DNA of 64,000 bases from a virus. This document shows, one piece after another, positions 50,956 to 60,432 of this stretch. Made by a program: the position numbers and the translations under genes. The notes under the pieces were generated by a model. The model made no database searches, was not told where the DNA came from, and saw only the letters and a program-made list of their open reading frames with translations. Position 1 is the first letter of the stretch, and each line of letters opens with the position of its first letter. The DNA is taken from IMG/VR virus record IMGVR_UViG_3300030012_004221, positions 62,001 through 126,000 of that record; one strand, written 5' to 3'.

Positions 50956-51618
50956 CTATTCAGTAGGTAAATAAAATTTTGTAAAATTAAATTTTAAAAA
51001 ACTACCAAACCCTTGTCTCCCCATTCTTCTTTCTTGTATTAGAACTATATTATTGTTAGTATTTTTTACTTCTTCTTCAATACCTGTTATAGTCCATTGA
51101 ATTTTAAAACATTGATAAAGTTCCCATAAATACTCTTTATCTTGTTTTTTAAGTTTATCATATACTTCTTTATTTAATTCTATGTAAATATCTTGATTTA
51201 CCTTTATTGCAAAATATCTTGTAAATTGTCCTAATTCATAATCGTCTAAACTAGGTGTTGGATATGATTGTACTGGGAGTAATTTTCTTGTTGATTGTAA
51301 TAAATTAATACCTTGTAATTTAGCATAATCTACAACCATACTTTCATCATATCCTGGAGTGTCAATTTCATCAAATATTGTTGGAAAATCTCCATATGCT
51401 ATTTGATTTTGAACCTGTTCAGGTTTATATGTTACACCAACATTTTCTACTTCTACTAATTCTACATTAGGTAAGTCATTAGGAGTTTTACCAGTAAAAT
51501 ATTTGCCTTCAAAAGTCTTATAGTAATATCCCCTATAAAACTCTTGAGTTTCTTTTACCATTAGTTTATTATCACTAGTGTATTGGTTGGTTAATATTCT
51601 ATTCTTTGGTATATACAT
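50956..51618 (-). CDS. virion-associated hypothetical protein
   Basis: A 220-residue soluble protein (MYIPKNRILTNQYTSDNKL, later EFYRGYYYKTFEGKYFTG). Lies one base after the hub gene in the tail unit, so a baseplate or connector protein is probable. No family recognised. Confidence 0.65.
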   Translation of the reverse strand: MYIPKNRILTNQYTSDNKLMVKETQEFYRGYYYKTFEGKYFTGKTPNDLPNVELVEVENVGVTYKPEQVQNQIAYGDFPTIFDEIDTPGYDESMVVDYAKLQGINLLQSTRKLLPVQSYPTPSLDDYELGQFTRYFAIKVNQDIYIELNKEVYDKLKKQDKEYLWELYQCFKIQWTITGIEEEVKNTNNNIVLIQERRMGRQGFGSFLKFNFTKFYLPTE

Positions 51619-51619
51619 T

Positions 51620-54541
51620 TTATGCTGTTTCTGGGGCTCTAAATATTAAAATATCCCAATTATTACTTTTTCTTCCTTTATAAACCATATCAGTGTTATA
51701 ATTAGTCTGTGTTGAAGTTGACCATCCTGATGAGTTAATATTTCCTACATAAATTTGGGCATGTCCATATACATAATGTGAGTTACTTCCTGCTGTTGGT
51801 TTATCATTAGCATAATAAACTACTACATCACCATAACCCCAAGTTGTAGTAGCTACTGTATCTATACATTCTTTACGTGTTATACCAGTAGATATTGATT
51901 TTACATAACCTAACTTTGTTAAATTATTATAAAATTCATTATTTTGATTAGCATTACCCCCAGCTGCTAATTTACTTCCTATATCAGCTTGTTCATTAGA
52001 TAAAAATTTAGTATATGCTCTTGCTAAATTATAAGTCCATTGAGCACACATACCACTAACAGCTCCATCCCTTTGAAATACTGCATTGTAAGCATTTTGC
52101 ATAGCATTAAATCTTTCAATTGCTTCTGGGTTTAAAGACTCTGGTGGTTCTGATACTGATCTTGGTGGTAATGGTTTTGATGAACCAGCTGAGTAATTTT
52201 GTTGTGTTACTACTGATTTTTGTTGTGCTGGTCTTTTTGGAGAACCTAATGATTTATTTGCTGGAACTGATAAGGTTTCTAATTTAGTCATCCATTCAGT
52301 AGCATTAATACTTTGATTTACTGAAGTTACTTGTAAATCAACACTATCTCCTTGGTATGAAGGTGGTAAAATATCTTCAGTTATTAAAAACTTTTGAAAT
52401 AATTTAATACCAGATATACCATCCATATCTAAACTTAAATTAAATGGTAAAAAGAATGGTGATGCTAATTGAGCTGCTTCTTCTGCTGTAGCATCTGTTA
52501 ATATACCTAATAATAAGTCAGCATGTGTAGCATTATGTGATACTAATGATGCACAATTTTCATTTACAAAATTTAAATTTGAATATATTCCTTCAAATAA
52601 AGTAATTCCATCTCCTATAATATGATTTTCAAAATTTTCTTTAGCCTGATCCTGTGGAGATTTTTCTTCTCCTCCTGTTTCTTTATTTGATGGGGATGAA
52701 ACCTTTTCAGGTATAATTCTATCTTTTAATCCAGCATTATAATTTGAAAAAGCTGTTGCATTTCCTGATACTTGATTTGAATTAGCTTGAGCTCCTATTG
52801 AGATCATAGTAGCAAAATCATTAGATAAATCAGCTGTTAAATTAATATTTTTAATAAAACTACCATCAACTCCTGGTTTAACTCCAAACACATTAAATCT
52901 TGTAAATTCTCCATTAGGTGGAGGGTTTGTAAATCTTTGAGGTATATCTTCTATAAATCTTATTTTTAAACCATCATCTGATAGCCTACAGGTTAATTTA
53001 TTAACCCCACCTAAAGCTTCAATTATACCTTTATTTAAACTTTGTAAATAATCAATTAATTTAATATTACCATCATCATCTGTAGTCATAGAATTTAAAG
53101 TTCCTCCTATATAATTAATATTTACCATTAAATTAGATAATCTTGCTAAATAAATATTATTTTTATATGAATAACTAGTTTGTTTTAATACGTCATTTAA
53201 AGGATAACTAGGTATTTCTATAGATGGTGATGCTGCATTTGAATAAGGTATTAAACATATTCTAGGATCACCTGAAAATTGTCCTGGAAAAGTTAATATT
53301 ACATTATCATCATCATTTAAATTTTCTAAATCCATATCAAATGAGACAACTGGGGTTTTTGTTGTAGGTGTGTATAATAATAATTTAGATTGAATAAAGG
53401 CCATTAATGCCCCATATTTCATATAAACTTGAGGAGTAACATTATCTTCATCATCTGTTGCTTCTACAGGAACTGATAAAAGTGCTCCTTCATAATTAGG
53501 GGATAATTTTTTTCCTGTTGCATCTACTAAAGCATTTATACCATAATCTAAAAGTGATGGTTCTTCAGCTTTTGATTGTTGTGCTAATTCATATATGTTA
53601 AATAATTCTTTATCTAATATTGTCTTATCTTTATTAGCAATTAATGGAGGTTGTTCATTTTCTTCTTCTTCTTCTTCACCTTCACTTGTTTTATCTTTAT
53701 TAGGATCCGTTATATTAACTTTTAAAGACTCTATAACATCACCTACTGATGTTAATTCAAGTTGACAATCATAACTACCATCTGGGTTGAATTGCCAGTT
53801 AAATTTAGTTATTTTACCATATATAGCATCATAATTTCCGTCATGTGATTCTCTTTCAGCATTAATTTTTTCGTATAATTCGTATTGACTAACTCCCCCA
53901 TTAAGTAAAGCACTCATAGGTCCAGTATAAAATTGATTCATTGATACTAGATTACCATCATTACTAAGATATTGACTCCAACCAAATTCTAATAATAATG
54001 TGTAACCAGGTCTTAAATATAATACATCAAGTAATTGGAATTGGGCTTTTGAAAAACATCTAACATTAATTACAGTTTTACTTAAAGCACCATTATTATA
54101 ATAAGTTACATTAGCATCAGTTAAACCCGGCATAGGTACATATCCTCTCTCTGCTACACCTCCCCATCCATAAGCTCCACTAAATAAATTTGATGGATCA
54201 TTTAAACCTGCTTGTAAACCAGAAAATTCTGAGTTATTTGTAGCCGACACAACACCACCCTGTAGTATAAAATTTTTAGCTAGTTTATCACCAGATATTA
54301 GTTCTGATGGAACCCCAGCATTTATTAATTTTTTTAATACTGAGTTTTCTAAGTCAGCACCACCTGTTCCTTTATTTGTTAAATTAACTGAACTTGCTAG
54401 TCTTAAAAATGGGGTTTTTGCATTGTAAAACCTAAGGAATTTTTCATCAATGTTACTATTTTGTCCTAATGCTGCTTGTCTTGTATTTATTTGATTTTTT
54501 ACAAAAGTATCAAATGGTAATCCTAAAAAATTATTAGCCAT
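51620..54541 (-). CDS. baseplate hub-like protein with CHAP-like C-terminus
   Basis: A 973-residue tail protein. The N-terminal ~450 residues look like a hub/structural domain (LLDVLYLRPGYTLLLEFGW; KITKFNWQFNPDGSYDCQLE). The C-terminal ~130 residues after a Pro/Ser linker hold MCAQWTYNLARAY and YGHAQIYVG, the Cys and His of a CHAP or NlpC/P60-like cysteine peptidase/amidase. That would digest peptidoglycan during injection, the role done by lysozyme gp5 in T4. The middle region is Asn-rich. Assignment of the hub is by position and size. Confidence 0.65.
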   Translation of the reverse strand: MANNFLGLPFDTFVKNQINTRQAALGQNSNIDEKFLRFYNAKTPFLRLASSVNLTNKGTGGADLENSVLKKLINAGVPSELISGDKLAKNFILQGGVVSATNNSEFSGLQAGLNDPSNLFSGAYGWGGVAERGYVPMPGLTDANVTYYNNGALSKTVINVRCFSKAQFQLLDVLYLRPGYTLLLEFGWSQYLSNDGNLVSMNQFYTGPMSALLNGGVSQYELYEKINAERESHDGNYDAIYGKITKFNWQFNPDGSYDCQLELTSVGDVIESLKVNITDPNKDKTSEGEEEEEENEQPPLIANKDKTILDKELFNIYELAQQSKAEEPSLLDYGINALVDATGKKLSPNYEGALLSVPVEATDDEDNVTPQVYMKYGALMAFIQSKLLLYTPTTKTPVVSFDMDLENLNDDDNVILTFPGQFSGDPRICLIPYSNAASPSIEIPSYPLNDVLKQTSYSYKNNIYLARLSNLMVNINYIGGTLNSMTTDDDGNIKLIDYLQSLNKGIIEALGGVNKLTCRLSDDGLKIRFIEDIPQRFTNPPPNGEFTRFNVFGVKPGVDGSFIKNINLTADLSNDFATMISIGAQANSNQVSGNATAFSNYNAGLKDRIIPEKVSSPSNKETGGEEKSPQDQAKENFENHIIGDGITLFEGIYSNLNFVNENCASLVSHNATHADLLLGILTDATAEEAAQLASPFFLPFNLSLDMDGISGIKLFQKFLITEDILPPSYQGDSVDLQVTSVNQSINATEWMTKLETLSVPANKSLGSPKRPAQQKSVVTQQNYSAGSSKPLPPRSVSEPPESLNPEAIERFNAMQNAYNAVFQRDGAVSGMCAQWTYNLARAYTKFLSNEQADIGSKLAAGGNANQNNEFYNNLTKLGYVKSISTGITRKECIDTVATTTWGYGDVVVYYANDKPTAGSNSHYVYGHAQIYVGNINSSGWSTSTQTNYNTDMVYKGRKSNNWDILIFRAPETA

Positions 54542-54545
54542 AACA

Positions 54546-54866
54546 TTACTGATTTAATAAATTATAACTGTCTACAATTGCTTGTACATTAACTGGGATT
54601 CTAATTTGTGAACCTTCTGTTATAAATAAAGAACCCATATTTACAATATTTGGATTAGCTATTGCAATTATCCAATATAATGTAACATCTTTGTAAAATT
54701 GATTTGCTAATAAATCTAATCTATCTCCAAACTCAGTTTCAACCCAAATATCATTTTCATTTGCTGGAACTTCTGGGTATGTTACCCCCGTATAATACTC
54801 TGTATTTAAAGTACCTACAAATTCATTTTTATTTCTTAATATTTTTATATTAGCGTATCTATTCAT
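54546..54866 (-). CDS. LysM-like baseplate wedge protein (gp53-like)
   Basis: A 106-residue protein with GDRLDLLANQFYKDVTLYWIIAIANP, the LysM-like pattern found in T4 gp53 and in tail protein X of other contractile phages, followed by IRIPV. It should join baseplate parts and touch the cell wall. It overlaps the 715-aa gene by one base. Confidence 0.7.
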   Translation of the reverse strand: MNRYANIKILRNKNEFVGTLNTEYYTGVTYPEVPANENDIWVETEFGDRLDLLANQFYKDVTLYWIIAIANPNIVNMGSLFITEGSQIRIPVNVQAIVDSYNLLNQ

Positions 54867-57013
54867 TATTCTCCTAATATATCATTTTGATTGTTATTAT
54901 CTCCATCACCTGTTGCATTATACTCTCTATAAACATCTGCATAATTACCTCTAGAATTAGGTGCATTTGCCATAGCTATATATCTACTATTTGGGTTGTT
55001 TGCGTTATTTGGTTTTTGTGGTAGGAATGTATGAATAGGAGTGAACGAAAACCCGCTTACTTTAACCATATGTGGGAGTTCTTTAACTGATGAATCAACT
55101 CCACCTTCAGCATTTATAGCTATTTCCCAAGGAGCTTCTTCTGGAACATCATAGGTTAACTGGGTTATAAATCCTGGTTGTTCATATAAATAACCTCCTA
55201 CTGTTAGTCTAACTAGATTTCCTCTCATAAATCCAGCTTGTGTATAATCTGGTGATAGGGTTGAAGCTAAATAATTTAATTTTTTATGCATTGGAATTAA
55301 CTCTGCTTTTGATTGAGCAAAACAAGTAAATCCTAAACTAATTGATCTACCAAACCCTCCATAATTATATAAAGTGTCACCTCTACCTACATATTGAACT
55401 TCATTCCAACTTGCATTATATGAATCACTAAATGAATCTAAATGGGCTCTAAAATGCATATAAACTGCTTGTCTATTAGCTGCATCATTGTCAATAGCAG
55501 CTATTCTAAACTTAACTAAATCGTTTATAGCTAATTCAGTATTAGGACCCGCACTAGTGTACATAGGTTGAGCTGTAATTTTATCTAACGCCTCTAATTC
55601 ATTAGCAGCAATACCATAATCCCAAACATTTTTAATAAATCCTTGTTCTGTACCTGTATTAGACTTTCCTGGTTGGCCCATATTCAGTCTTCTATCTATA
55701 TTTTTAGTTCTGTAATCTGGTGATAAAGATAAAATTGTTGATCTTTGATTACCTCCTGTTCCATCTGCGTTTTTAGCTGCTGCACTTCCTTCATTTGGAC
55801 CTGTGTATAATTCTTTTCTAAAGTCTTGAGGATAAAGGATTGGTTCTCCTTTACTTACGTTTTCTTTATCTTGTAATTGATTTAAATTATATGTAAGAGA
55901 TCTAAAACCACCAAAACCTACTAAATCACCATCATATAAAACTTTAGGATCAGTTAATAATTCATCACCGGTATCAAACTCATAACCAAATACAGCATTA
56001 TTATTAGTTTGAATTAATCTTATTCCACCTGAACCTGCATATGATGGTTGCCCAACAGTTGAAATATAATCCCCACCTACTGAATTTTGAAGCATTATTT
56101 TTCCTAATGCTGATGTTTGATTTAAACCCAAAGATGTTAAAAATTTATCTGTTGCATTTAAAGAATTAACACTTAAAGGAGTTAAACCTAAATTAGTTAA
56201 ATCATCAGTAACATTTGCCGTATAACTTTGATAACCTACTTGATATGCTTTATTTAAAATTCCTGATCCTTTTCTATTTGCTGCTCCTGTTCTTTGGTCT
56301 GCAAATTTAATATTTGTTTTTCCTATTCCTAGTATAGACCCTGGACCGCCACTATAAGCATATATATTTTGATCATTTTTAGTACCTACTTCAATTGCTC
56401 TATCATTAAAAATAACTAATCTATTATTTTTTCCACCATCATTTTCATCATTAAACTTAGCTGTAGCTGCTGTGTATGTTTTTATTCCTAAATCTCCATC
56501 AAATAATGATCCTTCTACAACCCCACTTATAGGTGAAAATGGATCCACACCAAAAAGATTAGGATGAACACCTAATCCATTACCTAAAGCAGCTGCCAAA
56601 GTACTTATAGGAGTATAAATACCTTGATTTACATTACCCCCACCTTTAATTACTTTACCTGATTCATTTGTACTAAAGACAAAAGGAGAAGCACCGCCAT
56701 AACCTATACCAAAAGATGCTGGTGTTTTAACTGATGTTCTAGATAATAAGTTTTGTTTTGCTATAAATTTTATCCCTGAAGCCCCATCTATCATGTACTT
56801 CCCTAATCTAGCTACATCATCTACTGCATTAGATACAGATTTTAGCCCTCCTCTAATTATAAAGTCAGGGCCTGACCTTACTGGAAGATCATCATTACTT
56901 AACCCTTCAGGAATATCTTTAGTAATGTAAGGTTGTTTACTATCACCTCCACCACGTTGATCTCTCCCAAAAGACAAAGATTTTAAATCTGTCTGGAAAT
57001 TAATTAGAGGCAT
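54866..57013 (-). CDS. tail/baseplate structural protein, tube-cap-like
   Basis: A 715-residue structural protein rich in Gly/Asn/Ser. The C-terminal domain (QAVYMHFRAHLDSFSDS, ISLGFTCFAQSKAELIPMHK, SGFSFTPIHTFLPQKPN) resembles tail tube cap proteins of contractile phages, in which a tube-like fold binds the tube end. The N-terminal part is extended and may form a baseplate extension. No signal or enzyme motif. Confidence 0.6.
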   Translation of the reverse strand: MPLINFQTDLKSLSFGRDQRGGGDSKQPYITKDIPEGLSNDDLPVRSGPDFIIRGGLKSVSNAVDDVARLGKYMIDGASGIKFIAKQNLLSRTSVKTPASFGIGYGGASPFVFSTNESGKVIKGGGNVNQGIYTPISTLAAALGNGLGVHPNLFGVDPFSPISGVVEGSLFDGDLGIKTYTAATAKFNDENDGGKNNRLVIFNDRAIEVGTKNDQNIYAYSGGPGSILGIGKTNIKFADQRTGAANRKGSGILNKAYQVGYQSYTANVTDDLTNLGLTPLSVNSLNATDKFLTSLGLNQTSALGKIMLQNSVGGDYISTVGQPSYAGSGGIRLIQTNNNAVFGYEFDTGDELLTDPKVLYDGDLVGFGGFRSLTYNLNQLQDKENVSKGEPILYPQDFRKELYTGPNEGSAAAKNADGTGGNQRSTILSLSPDYRTKNIDRRLNMGQPGKSNTGTEQGFIKNVWDYGIAANELEALDKITAQPMYTSAGPNTELAINDLVKFRIAAIDNDAANRQAVYMHFRAHLDSFSDSYNASWNEVQYVGRGDTLYNYGGFGRSISLGFTCFAQSKAELIPMHKKLNYLASTLSPDYTQAGFMRGNLVRLTVGGYLYEQPGFITQLTYDVPEEAPWEIAINAEGGVDSSVKELPHMVKVSGFSFTPIHTFLPQKPNNANNPNSRYIAMANAPNSRGNYADVYREYNATGDGDNNNQNDILGE

Positions 57014-57023
57014 ACCTTATTAT

Positions 57024-57320
57024 TTAAAATGCTGCTCCTTCAGGTGTATTATTTCTAAACCTATTTACTGGTTCTTGATAAGCTCTTGATGCTTCACCTA
57101 ATTGTGAAACACTAGGAACAGTGTAAGCAATAGCTGCTGCCCCAAAATTATCATAAGCTTGATTAGGTGTACTAGGATCTCCTTGATTTGAATATTTGTA
57201 ATGAAGATCTGAATTCATTATCTCACTAACACTAGCTTCTGGTTGTGGGTCAGCTGGTGATACAGGATAACCTAAAGGTGAACCATTAGTATCAAATTTT
57301 TTTCTTATTGAATCTGCCAT
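57024..57320 (-). CDS. hypothetical virion protein (98 aa)
   Basis: A 98-residue, Asn/Pro/Ser-rich hydrophilic protein (SPADPQPEASVSEIMNS) between the tape measure and the tube-cap-like gene. It has its own late-type motif upstream. No recognisable domain. Confidence 0.6.
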   Translation of the reverse strand: MADSIRKKFDTNGSPLGYPVSPADPQPEASVSEIMNSDLHYKYSNQGDPSTPNQAYDNFGAAAIAYTVPSVSQLGEASRAYQEPVNRFRNNTPEGAAF

Positions 57321-57346
57321 AATTTTAAATTATTTAATTGTTTTAT

Positions 57347-57355
57347 TATAAATAT
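57347..57355 (-). promoter_or_regulatory. late-type promoter motif ATATTTATA
   Basis: AATATTTATAATAAAAC on the minus strand, 27 nt before the 98-aa gene and directly after the tape-measure stop. Confidence 0.5.
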
Positions 57356-60066
57356 TAACCTATTTTAGAAGTTGCCAAAGCCATTGACTTACCTGCTTTA
57401 GCACCATCAATATACACATCACCACCTTTTTCAATGGCTAATCTTATTGCTTTAAGTTCTGATATTATTTCAGCATTACCTATTTCTTCTTCACCACCTC
57501 CAAATAATCCTCCAATAGCACTACCAATTCCACCTACTACTGAACCTATTCCACTTGCAACACCTAAAGGATCTGCAACTGAAGCTATACTTGGTAACAT
57601 ATCAGCTAATTTACTTAATGGCATAACTACTTCATCTTCACCACCTTCACCAATTATAGCTGGTGTACCTCCTGCTTTGGCAGAAATAATTCCTCCTTCT
57701 GCTAAACCAACTGCTCCAGTAACTAAACCTGCTAAATCAGGAGATTCAACATTTGGAATATCTACTAATGGGATTGTATTTAGTCCATCAATAATTAAAT
57801 TAATAGCTCCCATTACTAAATCAGTTAATACTTGGAAAGGTGCTAATAGTAATCCAATAGCTCCACTAGCAATCATTTTAAATCCTTCTTGAAAATCACC
57901 TTGGAATATTTTGATAAAACCTCCAAATATACTCATCATACTTTGTACATTTTCTATTATTAGTCTAATTGCGGCTTGCATTGGAAGTAAACCAATAGAT
58001 ATAATACTACCTAAAATACTTCCTATACTACTAAATATACTACCCATTTCCGTTCCTTCAGGTAATATTTCACTAATCATTTCACCTATTTGTTTGAAAA
58101 GATCCATTATCAACATAGTAGGTTGAAGTAAAGTTTTCATAATTGGAGCTAGTAATCCACCAAGTAAATCACCAAGTCCTTTAACTATAGGCATCATTGG
58201 TTTTAATGTGTCTTCAAGTACTGTCATTAACAAATCAACAATAGGCATTAAAGGCTCTAATATCATTACAAATAAACCTTGAAGTTTTTCAGTAACTGCA
58301 GCTAACCTTTCTGTAGCACTTTGAGACTCCATTTGAGCTAAAACTCCAGCTTCTGCTAATTCTTTTTTCTTTTCTTCTGTTAATAAACCTGCTGCTTGTA
58401 ATCTATTAAATTCTGCTTGAGCTTCACTTGCTGTTTTAATATCACCCCCAAATGCTTTTTGCATAGCTGCAACTTTTTCTTGCTCTACTAACATTCCAGC
58501 CATGTCTTCTCTTGACATACCAAATGCTTTAGCTAATGCTTCTTGTTGAATAACATTCATTTCACCAAATTCAGCTGCTGTCCCTACTTCTTTTCTTATT
58601 TCTTGGGCTAGTCGAGCTTGATCACCTGCTAATGCTGCTGCTCTAGCATTTTCTAAATTAAGTTGTTTACCTGTTAATAACTCAGCTTCCATTTCAGCTG
58701 CTATTGAAGATTCAAATTCTAATAAACTACCCTGAACACCTTCTAATTGTGCAGCACTAATTCCAAGCATTTTTTGTTGAAATACTTGATTAGCCATTTC
58801 TTTAGTGTTCATTCTATTTGATAAAAGTTGGGCTTTAGACATTTCCCCAATTCCTTCTTGAATATCTTTAGCATTAAAAGAAACTTTATTTTGGGCATTT
58901 AATTCTTGGGTTACTGCTGTTGCACTGATAAGTTGGTCTTTAATGGTTTTACCACCTATCATAGCTCCTTCAGCAAATTTTTTCATTGCTCCTTCTGATA
59001 ATCCAGTTCTTTCAGATACTGAAGCAAATTCAGCTGCTATATCACCAGCAAATTTAGCAGATGTACCAAATATTTTATTTAGTTGCATCTGGGATTTTAC
59101 TATATCTTGACCTGAGACAGCTATGTCATCAAAGTCCATAGCTACTTCATTAGACTCAAAAACTAATGCTTGTCCTTCTTTTGCAGATATACCTAAATTT
59201 TTAGCAACTTCACCTGATTGTTGATCAACCATTTTAAATGCCTTAACAATCTGATCAATAGCTAATGCTATTAAAGCATAAGGTCCTAAAGATTTCATTA
59301 GGTTTTTACCTAAACCCTGAGCTAAATGGTTCATTGCCTGCATTTTAGAGACATTTCCACCACTAGCTTTAACCATTGCTCTAGTATCTTTTAGAGCATC
59401 TCCAATTCCTAGTCTATCACCTATACCTGAGGGTAAAACTTTATTCAAACCATCAGCAGAAGCCCCAATGAGACCCATTTGTTTTTCTACTTTTATTTCT
59501 TCCTCAACTACATCTTCTAAATTCTTAGTAATTTGGCCATATAAACCATCAGTTCTATTTAAAGCACCTTGTATATTATCTAAAGCAGCTTGTTCTTTTT
59601 TATTTAATCCTTCTAAGGCTGCCTTATTTTGTAATAAAGTTTTTGATAATTCTAAATTTTTCTTTTCTGCTAATACTTTATTTTGAAGAGCTACTAAGTC
59701 TCGTGAATTAGCTTCTTTTAAACCCGATTGAATATCAACTAAATCTCCAGTTAATGAAGTTAAATTATTAGCTGCTTTAACAGCCATTTTATACCCTAAG
59801 TTATAGTTTTGGATTTCGTCATTTACAGCTCCAATTGCTCCAAATAACTCTTTAGTTTCAGCTTCTAAATCTCTAGTAGCTTGTGTAGATTCTTCAATTG
59901 ATTGGTTGATATCATCATAGATATCCTGAATTTGTTTTAAGTCAGCTATAGAAGTTTCAAAAGTGGGCTCTGGAAACCTAATAGCTTTCCCCATTTTTGC
60001 GTATTCCGCATTAATCTCCTGGACGAGTTTTTTAGCCCTTTCTAAATCTTTGTTGTTTAGTGCCAT
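57355..60066 (-). CDS. tape measure protein
   Basis: A 903-residue protein with a long N-terminal coiled coil (about 1-230), a central section with TMP-like helices and the C-terminal hydrophobic stretch (about 640-780, e.g. LLMTVLEDTLKPMMPIVKGL; LLAPIMKTLLQPTMLIMDLF) and a Gly/Ile tail. This is the usual composition of tape measure proteins. It follows the tail-assembly chaperone pair, as in most long-tailed phages. Its length sets the tail length, so about 130 nm is expected by the usual 1.5 Angstrom per residue rule. Confidence 0.85.
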   Translation of the reverse strand: MALNNKDLERAKKLVQEINAEYAKMGKAIRFPEPTFETSIADLKQIQDIYDDINQSIEESTQATRDLEAETKELFGAIGAVNDEIQNYNLGYKMAVKAANNLTSLTGDLVDIQSGLKEANSRDLVALQNKVLAEKKNLELSKTLLQNKAALEGLNKKEQAALDNIQGALNRTDGLYGQITKNLEDVVEEEIKVEKQMGLIGASADGLNKVLPSGIGDRLGIGDALKDTRAMVKASGGNVSKMQAMNHLAQGLGKNLMKSLGPYALIALAIDQIVKAFKMVDQQSGEVAKNLGISAKEGQALVFESNEVAMDFDDIAVSGQDIVKSQMQLNKIFGTSAKFAGDIAAEFASVSERTGLSEGAMKKFAEGAMIGGKTIKDQLISATAVTQELNAQNKVSFNAKDIQEGIGEMSKAQLLSNRMNTKEMANQVFQQKMLGISAAQLEGVQGSLLEFESSIAAEMEAELLTGKQLNLENARAAALAGDQARLAQEIRKEVGTAAEFGEMNVIQQEALAKAFGMSREDMAGMLVEQEKVAAMQKAFGGDIKTASEAQAEFNRLQAAGLLTEEKKKELAEAGVLAQMESQSATERLAAVTEKLQGLFVMILEPLMPIVDLLMTVLEDTLKPMMPIVKGLGDLLGGLLAPIMKTLLQPTMLIMDLFKQIGEMISEILPEGTEMGSIFSSIGSILGSIISIGLLPMQAAIRLIIENVQSMMSIFGGFIKIFQGDFQEGFKMIASGAIGLLLAPFQVLTDLVMGAINLIIDGLNTIPLVDIPNVESPDLAGLVTGAVGLAEGGIISAKAGGTPAIIGEGGEDEVVMPLSKLADMLPSIASVADPLGVASGIGSVVGGIGSAIGGLFGGGEEEIGNAEIISELKAIRLAIEKGGDVYIDGAKAGKSMALATSKIG

Positions 60067-60087
60067 CTTTACCTGACTATATTTTGG

Positions 60088-60096
60088 TATAAATAT
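60088..60096 (-). promoter_or_regulatory. late-type promoter motif ATATTTATA (tape measure)
   Basis: CGATATTTATACC on the minus strand, 22 nt before the tape-measure start and directly after the hairpin that ends the chaperone gene. Confidence 0.5.
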
Positions 60097-60098
60097 CG

Positions 60099-60124
60099 AA
60101 AGGCATCATTTTTTTGATGCCTTT
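60099..60124 (-). terminator. hairpin at the end of the tail chaperone gene
   Basis: Ten perfect pairs (AAAGGCATCA with TGATGCCTTT) and a 6-nt loop, overlapping the stop codon of the frameshifted product. The bases after it (CGATATT on the minus strand) do not form a U-tract. It may stabilise the upstream message or slow polymerase. Confidence 0.5.
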
Positions 60125-60432
60125 GATACATAGTTAGGTGTTGATTTTAAAGATTTATTGGTTGGAGGGTTAAATGCTTGTTTTGGTATTTTTGATTTAT
60201 CAGGATTTGCTAAATCAATATTAGTCCCCTTTCCTTTCATTTTACCCTTCATGGCTTCAGCCTCTTGCTTTTTAATATCACTAATTTGTTGGAAAGTAAA
60301 TTTACGTAACCAAAGAGGCATATTATAGACGGTATGAAAGTCATACCCACCACCACCAAAATAGACTATTTCGTTAATTTGTTTAAATAACGATACTCTA
60401 AACTGTGGCGTCAGGCCAAAAAAAGTTGACGG
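60106..60432 (-). CDS. frameshift extension of the tail assembly chaperone
   Basis: An open frame without its own strong start that continues the upstream chaperone gene if ribosomes shift +1 or -2 within the overlap 60398-60432. The frame opens just after a TGA at 60433-60435 and runs to 60106. It encodes FRVSLFKQINEIVYFGGGGY, then DFHTVYNMPLWLRKFTFQQI, then a lysine-rich tail. A 71-aa version from an internal ATG (60321) would drop the best-looking part. In lambda the G-GT pair has the same position before the tape measure gene. The fusion would be about 345 residues. Confidence 0.7.
   Translation of the reverse strand, partial: PSTFFGLTPQFRVSLFKQINEIVYFGGGGYDFHTVYNMPLWLRKFTFQQISDIKKQEAEAMKGKMKGKGTNIDLANPDKSKIPKQAFNPPTNKSLKSTPNYVSKASKK

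Noticed and set aside
57434-57892. 152-codon open frame on the plus strand
   Set aside because: It lies opposite the tape measure gene, is a Pro/Ile/Ser-rich mirror of its Gly/Ile codons and has no independent gene context. Every supported gene in the window is on the minus strand.
60106-60321. A separate 71-aa gene starting at an internal ATG
   Set aside because: The frame stays open and coding-like for about 110 nt upstream of that ATG, up to the overlap with the chaperone gene, so a frameshift product is more likely. Secondary internal initiation is not excluded.
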